Assembly: GCA_016715965.1 (NCBI GenBank)
Contig: JADJXG010000001.1
Location: 1-64,000 of the forward strand
Source of the DNA: Saprospiraceae bacterium
GTDB lineage: Bacteria; Bacteroidota; Bacteroidia; Chitinophagales; Saprospiraceae
Direction of reading: 5' to 3'
Length of the DNA: 64,000 nucleotides
Below the pieces are notes generated by a model. The model saw only the letters and a program-made list of their open reading frames with translations, was not told the origin of the DNA and made no database searches. A program made the translations under genes and the position numbers. Below are positions 60,361 to 64,000 of the stretch, piece after piece. Position 1 is the stretch's first letter. Every line of letters starts with the position of its first letter.

Positions 60361-61833
60361 ATGCTTAGAACTCTTGCACTAAGCTCCCGGAGTTTGATCA
60401 TTCTCTCCAGACATTTTATTTGCTTATTATGGTTTGGATCATTAACCGCAATGCTCCTACCGGTGAGAGCTCAAAAAATTGCTTTGGGTGGACGACACAG
60501 CATTTGGATTTGCCCTGACAAAACAGTGAGAACATGGGGATACAACGGATACGGCCAATTGGGGTACAGTCATTTTGCTGCAGCAAATAAACCTACTGCA
60601 ATCAGTGGACTTAACAATGTAAGCCATATTGCGGGTGGTCTTTTTCATTCCTTGTTTGTCAAATCAGATGGAACGGTGTACAGTTGCGGAAGAAATGCCC
60701 TGGGCCCTCTAGGTATTGGAAATCAAATAGACCAAAGCATTCCGGTTCAAATCGAAGTTTTGTCTGACATCGTTTTGGCGGCTGGAGGATCTGAGCATTC
60801 GCTATTCTTGAGAAAAGATGGAAAAGTATTTGCAACAGGTTCCAATTCAGCTGGTCAGCTCGGAGATGGTACCAGGACACACAAAATTAGTCCTGTCATG
60901 CTCCCGATCCAGGATAGCATCATCGATATTGCAGCCGGTGCAGAATTTTCCTTGTTTTTAAGAGCGGATGGTCGTGTACTTGCCTGTGGACACAATGGTT
61001 TTGGACAATTTGGCAATGGAAATAAAACCTCCAGCAACACTCCAATTATAATAACAGGTATTTCAAACATTAAAGACATTTCTGCAGGAGAATGGCACTC
61101 TCTTTTTGTCAATGGCGAAGGCGAAGTTTTTTCGAGCGGAAGAAATCAATATGGTCAGCTGGGTCTTGGTCATACAACAGAACAAAACACTGCCCTAAAA
61201 ATTGAAGGTTTGTATGACATCATTCAAGCTGAAGCAGGAGGCATCCATTCTCTGTTTGTCAATAAGGATGGTATGGTATGGGCTTGCGGATTAAACAGCG
61301 GAGGAAACAATGACGGACAATTAGGTGACAATACAAGACAAGACAGATTGTCTCCTGTTCAAGTTGTTCCCTCCTGGGGTTCGATCAAAGTGATTGCTGC
61401 AGAAGCGGCTAGGGAGCACAGCATCTTTTTATTGGAAAATGGTGAAGTCTGGGCCTGCGGTCGTAACAATTATGGACAATTGGGAAACGATTGGTACAGT
61501 TCCTCTAATGCACTTTCTCCGGTGCAAACCGTTCCAACTTGTGCAGATCTTACCCATGATAAAAGTTATATCTCAGATGAATCCCAAACCATTCATGTAT
61601 TTCCGGTTCCTACAAGTGGACCGCTCACCATAGATATTCCAAATTATGACAACGTCCATGATCAAATAGTATTTTACAACATGCAAGGCCTGCGATTAGA
61701 AATTCCACCAGCAAGCCGCACGATGCAATACTTGCAATACGACTTAACAGCATTGGCTCCGGGCATTTACTTCTTTGAATTCAACCATCAAAACAGCAAA
61801 TTTATCATCAGAAAATTCTTCATTGTAATCTAA
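60361..61833 (+). CDS. Secreted RCC1-repeat propeller protein with T9SS tail
   Basis: From ATG 60361 (an earlier ATG is at 60331) the product is 490 aa with a signal peptide ending near VRAQ. About seven RCC1 repeats are present, each with a G-H-S-L-F/G-x-N-x-x-G-Q-L-G pattern: TWGYNGYGQLG, SCGRNALGPLG, ATGSNSAGQLGDG, ACGHNGFGQFGNG, SSGRNQYGQLGLG, GGNNDGQLGDN and ACGRNNYGQLGND. This is the repeat number of a seven-bladed RCC1 propeller, a fold better known in eukaryotes. The C-terminal T9SS domain begins IHVFPVPTSGPLTI. It is predicted to be exposed on the cell surface. Confidence 0.88.
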   Translation: MLRTLALSSRSLIILSRHFICLLWFGSLTAMLLPVRAQKIALGGRHSIWICPDKTVRTWGYNGYGQLGYSHFAAANKPTAISGLNNVSHIAGGLFHSLFVKSDGTVYSCGRNALGPLGIGNQIDQSIPVQIEVLSDIVLAAGGSEHSLFLRKDGKVFATGSNSAGQLGDGTRTHKISPVMLPIQDSIIDIAAGAEFSLFLRADGRVLACGHNGFGQFGNGNKTSSNTPIIITGISNIKDISAGEWHSLFVNGEGEVFSSGRNQYGQLGLGHTTEQNTALKIEGLYDIIQAEAGGIHSLFVNKDGMVWACGLNSGGNNDGQLGDNTRQDRLSPVQVVPSWGSIKVIAAEAAREHSIFLLENGEVWACGRNNYGQLGNDWYSSSNALSPVQTVPTCADLTHDKSYISDESQTIHVFPVPTSGPLTIDIPNYDNVHDQIVFYNMQGLRLEIPPASRTMQYLQYDLTALAPGIYFFEFNHQNSKFIIRKFFIVI

Positions 61834-61900
61834 CCAGCCCTATAAGCACAAAGGAACCTTATCAAAAAAAAGAATTTCAAGAATAAAAAGTTAAATTGTC

Positions 61901-61908
61901 TAAATTTG
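61901..61908 (+). promoter_or_regulatory. Bacteroidota -7 box for the cyclase gene
   Basis: TAAATTTG matches TAnnTTTG. A second candidate, TAGGTTTG at 61912-61919, overlaps its downstream side. The TTG start lies 68 bases beyond. Confidence 0.45.
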
Positions 61909-61976
61909 TAATAGGTTTGCATTGGTTTTACAGCAGGACATAATAATATTTTTTCTACCTTCAATCATCTCATTTT

Positions 61977-63851
61977 TTGATTCCCAGTCTTTCCGAAAAT
62001 TTAAAAGAAAATCAATCATTGATCCGGATCGTTTACTGGACAGTAATTCTATTGACATGGGTCAAAGTACCCATGCTGGCCCAAAAACCTGATTCTTTAT
62101 TAGCCGTTTGGCAGGATAGCGTTCAAATGGATTCTATTCGCATTCAAGCATTCAATCTATACATCCGAAAGAATTTCTTATTTTCCAATCCAGACAGTGC
62201 AATAACTCTGGCCGGTGAATTGGTGGATTATGGAACTCAAAAGAAAGTGCTAAGCGCCAAATCCATCGGGTATCATCTGCAAGGTATCGCCAATTATTTT
62301 AAAGGAAATTATCCAAAAGCCCTGGATTACTATACAAAAAGCCTCCAAATCCGCGAAGAATTACAAGACAAGGAAGGCATATCTGCCAGCCTTAACAACA
62401 TTGGAATCATTTATCGAAACCAGGGTAATCTGGATCGTGCTTTGGAATACTATAACCGAAGTTTAAAAATTGATGAAGAGCGCAATGACCAAATGGGATG
62501 TGCCAATAGTTTGAACAACATAGCCAATATTCACTATGACAAACAAGCGTTTGATCTTGCACAAATCAGTTATGAAAAAAGTTTGGGAATATTTAAAGAA
62601 TTAAAAAATTGGCAAGGTGTAGCGAATACCACGAATAACCTTGCCTATATTTTTAAATCCAAAGGCAAAAACAAAGAAGCCATAGAATTTCACTTACAAT
62701 CCCTGGAAATATTCAAAAATCTGGACGACAAAAGAGGAATTGCCGCTTGCCTGATTGGAATTGGAGCTGCATATAGAGAACTGGAGCAATATAAAAAAGC
62801 CATTGAATTTGCGACAAAAGGGCTTACCCTTGCCCAAGAACTAGACATCCTTCCCCAAATAGAGGAAGCCTGTCGAACCCTGTATGCCTCCTACAAATCA
62901 TTGGGCAAAAATTCAGAAGCACTTCTGTTCTTGGAGAAAATCCAGGTAATCAAAGACACCTTGCACGCACGTGAGACCGCGGAGAAGTTGCAACAAATGG
63001 AATTTTCTAAAGAAATGCTGACAGACAGTATCGCCAAAGCTGAAGAAATGAGGTTATTGGTAGAAAATCATCAGGAAGAATTAAGACAGAGAACCAAAAC
63101 CAGAAATATATTAATTGTTACCACCGTCGGCATTTTAATATTAACCGGAGGAATCTTCAATCGCTTGCAATTCACCCGCAAATCAAAAGCAGAATTGCAA
63201 CTTGAAAAAGATCGTTCTGAAAGTTTGTTGCTCAACATTCTGCCGGAAGAAATTGCCAAAGAGCTAAAAGAAAAAGGGAAGGCTGACGCCAGAGACTTTT
63301 TTCTTGTCTCAATCATGTTTACTGATTTTAAAGCCTTTACTGAAACCTCGTCTCTGTTGAGTGCCGCAGAATTGGTCTATGAGGTCAATGCCTGTTTTGA
63401 GGCATTTGATGGTATCATCGATAAATACAACATCGAAAAAATAAAAACCATTGGAGACGCTTACATGGCAGCAGGTGGGTTGCCAGTTCCTTCGGATGAA
63501 TCCGTCAAAAATACGGTCTTGGCTGCTCTTGAAATGCAGCGTTTTATGGAAGAAAGAAAAACTAACAACATCTCAAAGAACAAAGCATACTTCGAAATGA
63601 GGGTTGGAATTCATTCAGGGCCAGTGGTGGCAGGCATTGTGGGGGTTAAAAAATTCCAATATGATATATGGGGTGATACTGTCAATACGGCCAACAGAAT
63701 GGAAACCAGTGGTGTGGTGGGCAAAGTCAACATCAGTCGAGACACATACGAACATATTAAAGAGGATTCCCAATTTACTTTTATATACCGGGGACAAATC
63801 GAAGTCAAAGGAAAGGGAGATCTCGACATGTACTTTGTAGATTTAAAGTAA
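61977..63851 (+). CDS. TPR-class III adenylate cyclase, membrane-bound
   Basis: The 624-aa protein starts with TTG (no in-frame ATG lies before the signal-like segment LIRIVYWTVILLTWVKV). Six or so TPR units (about residues 65-330, with motifs like GNYPKALDYYTKSLQIRE and GNLDRALEYYNRSLKIDEE) face outside. A membrane helix at about 378-398 leads to a short coil and a class III cyclase domain (about 430-624). VSIMFTDFKAFTE and KTIGDAYMAAGG hold the two metal Asp residues. The Lys in EKIKTIGDAY and the Asp in QYDIWGDTVNTANRME match adenylate rather than guanylate specificity. It probably makes cAMP in response to an outer signal. Confidence 0.88.
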   Translation: MIPSLSENLKENQSLIRIVYWTVILLTWVKVPMLAQKPDSLLAVWQDSVQMDSIRIQAFNLYIRKNFLFSNPDSAITLAGELVDYGTQKKVLSAKSIGYHLQGIANYFKGNYPKALDYYTKSLQIREELQDKEGISASLNNIGIIYRNQGNLDRALEYYNRSLKIDEERNDQMGCANSLNNIANIHYDKQAFDLAQISYEKSLGIFKELKNWQGVANTTNNLAYIFKSKGKNKEAIEFHLQSLEIFKNLDDKRGIAACLIGIGAAYRELEQYKKAIEFATKGLTLAQELDILPQIEEACRTLYASYKSLGKNSEALLFLEKIQVIKDTLHARETAEKLQQMEFSKEMLTDSIAKAEEMRLLVENHQEELRQRTKTRNILIVTTVGILILTGGIFNRLQFTRKSKAELQLEKDRSESLLLNILPEEIAKELKEKGKADARDFFLVSIMFTDFKAFTETSSLLSAAELVYEVNACFEAFDGIIDKYNIEKIKTIGDAYMAAGGLPVPSDESVKNTVLAALEMQRFMEERKTNNISKNKAYFEMRVGIHSGPVVAGIVGVKKFQYDIWGDTVNTANRMETSGVVGKVNISRDTYEHIKEDSQFTFIYRGQIEVKGKGDLDMYFVDLK

Positions 63852-63974
63852 CAAATTGAAGTAAAACAGAATTGCATTTATGTTTTTCTATGTCCTTATC
63901 CCAGCTTGTATTTCATGTCAATTCTGATTTTAAAAACTTAATCTCCGCAAGCTTTTGAGATTTTTTTGAAATGA

Positions 63975-63982
63975 TACCTTTG
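63975..63982 (+). promoter_or_regulatory. Promoter for a gene beyond the right edge
   Basis: TACCTTTG matches TAnnTTTG, is followed by CA, and has TTTTG 18 bases upstream (63953-63957). It points off the right edge of the window, so another plus-strand gene probably starts just after. Confidence 0.5.
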
Positions 63983-64000
63983 CAACAAATCAATTCTTTC

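Noticed and set aside
1..64000. Mobile element, prophage or defence island
   Set aside because: No transposase, integrase, phage structural, restriction or toxin-antitoxin gene was found on either strand.

Overview
This window comes from a Bacteroidota genome, most likely the Saprospiria/Saprospiraceae lineage. That placement is an inference from gene content and promoter style, not from a search. The genome is AT-rich. About ten secreted proteins end in the type IX secretion (T9SS) type A sorting domain (a PNPF/YPNP motif, then a beta-sandwich ending in K/VIVK-like residues). LytS/LytR signalling, DUF1800/DUF1501 neighbours and TAnnTTTG promoter boxes point the same way. There are no rRNAs, phage genes, transposases or CRISPR arrays; the only RNA gene seen is a tRNA-Cys.

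Layout. 1-12.7 kb: housekeeping genes (TlpA-like thioredoxin, an alpha/beta hydrolase relative, trmB, galactokinase, an S37-type peptidase coupled to lysA, a DUF3179 membrane protein, a nitrilase and an ABC-F ATPase), plus a decayed TPR gene and an FG-GAP secreted protein. Five of these genes carry frameshifts at short A/T runs, a pattern that looks like consensus error. 12.7-16.7 kb: yqgE-fabD-folE on the minus strand and a LytS/LytTR two-component pair. 16.7-30.1 kb: three giant tandem paralogous secreted proteins (about 1430-1530 aa each), with Cys-rich repeats, a dockerin-like segment, a cohesin-like segment and a T9SS tail. 30.5-39.4 kb: accD diverges from dapB-dnaG-(BNR/PKD/LamG giant)-kbl. 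39.5-43.8 kb: the DUF1800/DUF1501 pair and a sugar nucleotidyltransferase. 43.8-48.7 kb: an envelope block of lptD, a cell-wall amidase and an MCE/MlaD protein. 48.6-51.3 kb: homogentisate dioxygenase with an amino acid permease. 51.5-54.4 kb: a beta-helix T9SS protein. 54.4-56.8 kb: a compact membrane-protein/winged-helix-regulator module. 57-64 kb: more T9SS proteins (BNR, SGNH hydrolase, RCC1 propeller) and a TPR-adenylate cyclase.

How the genes relate. Cell-envelope building (lptD, amidase, MCE, accD, fabD, lysA, dapB) alternates with secreted-surface proteins. The least explained structures are two. One is the three-gene array of cohesin/dockerin-bearing giants. The other is the module at 54.4-56.8 kb, in which two promoters carry the same AAAGTACTTT palindrome over the predicted start of transcription and a winged-helix regulator is encoded between them.
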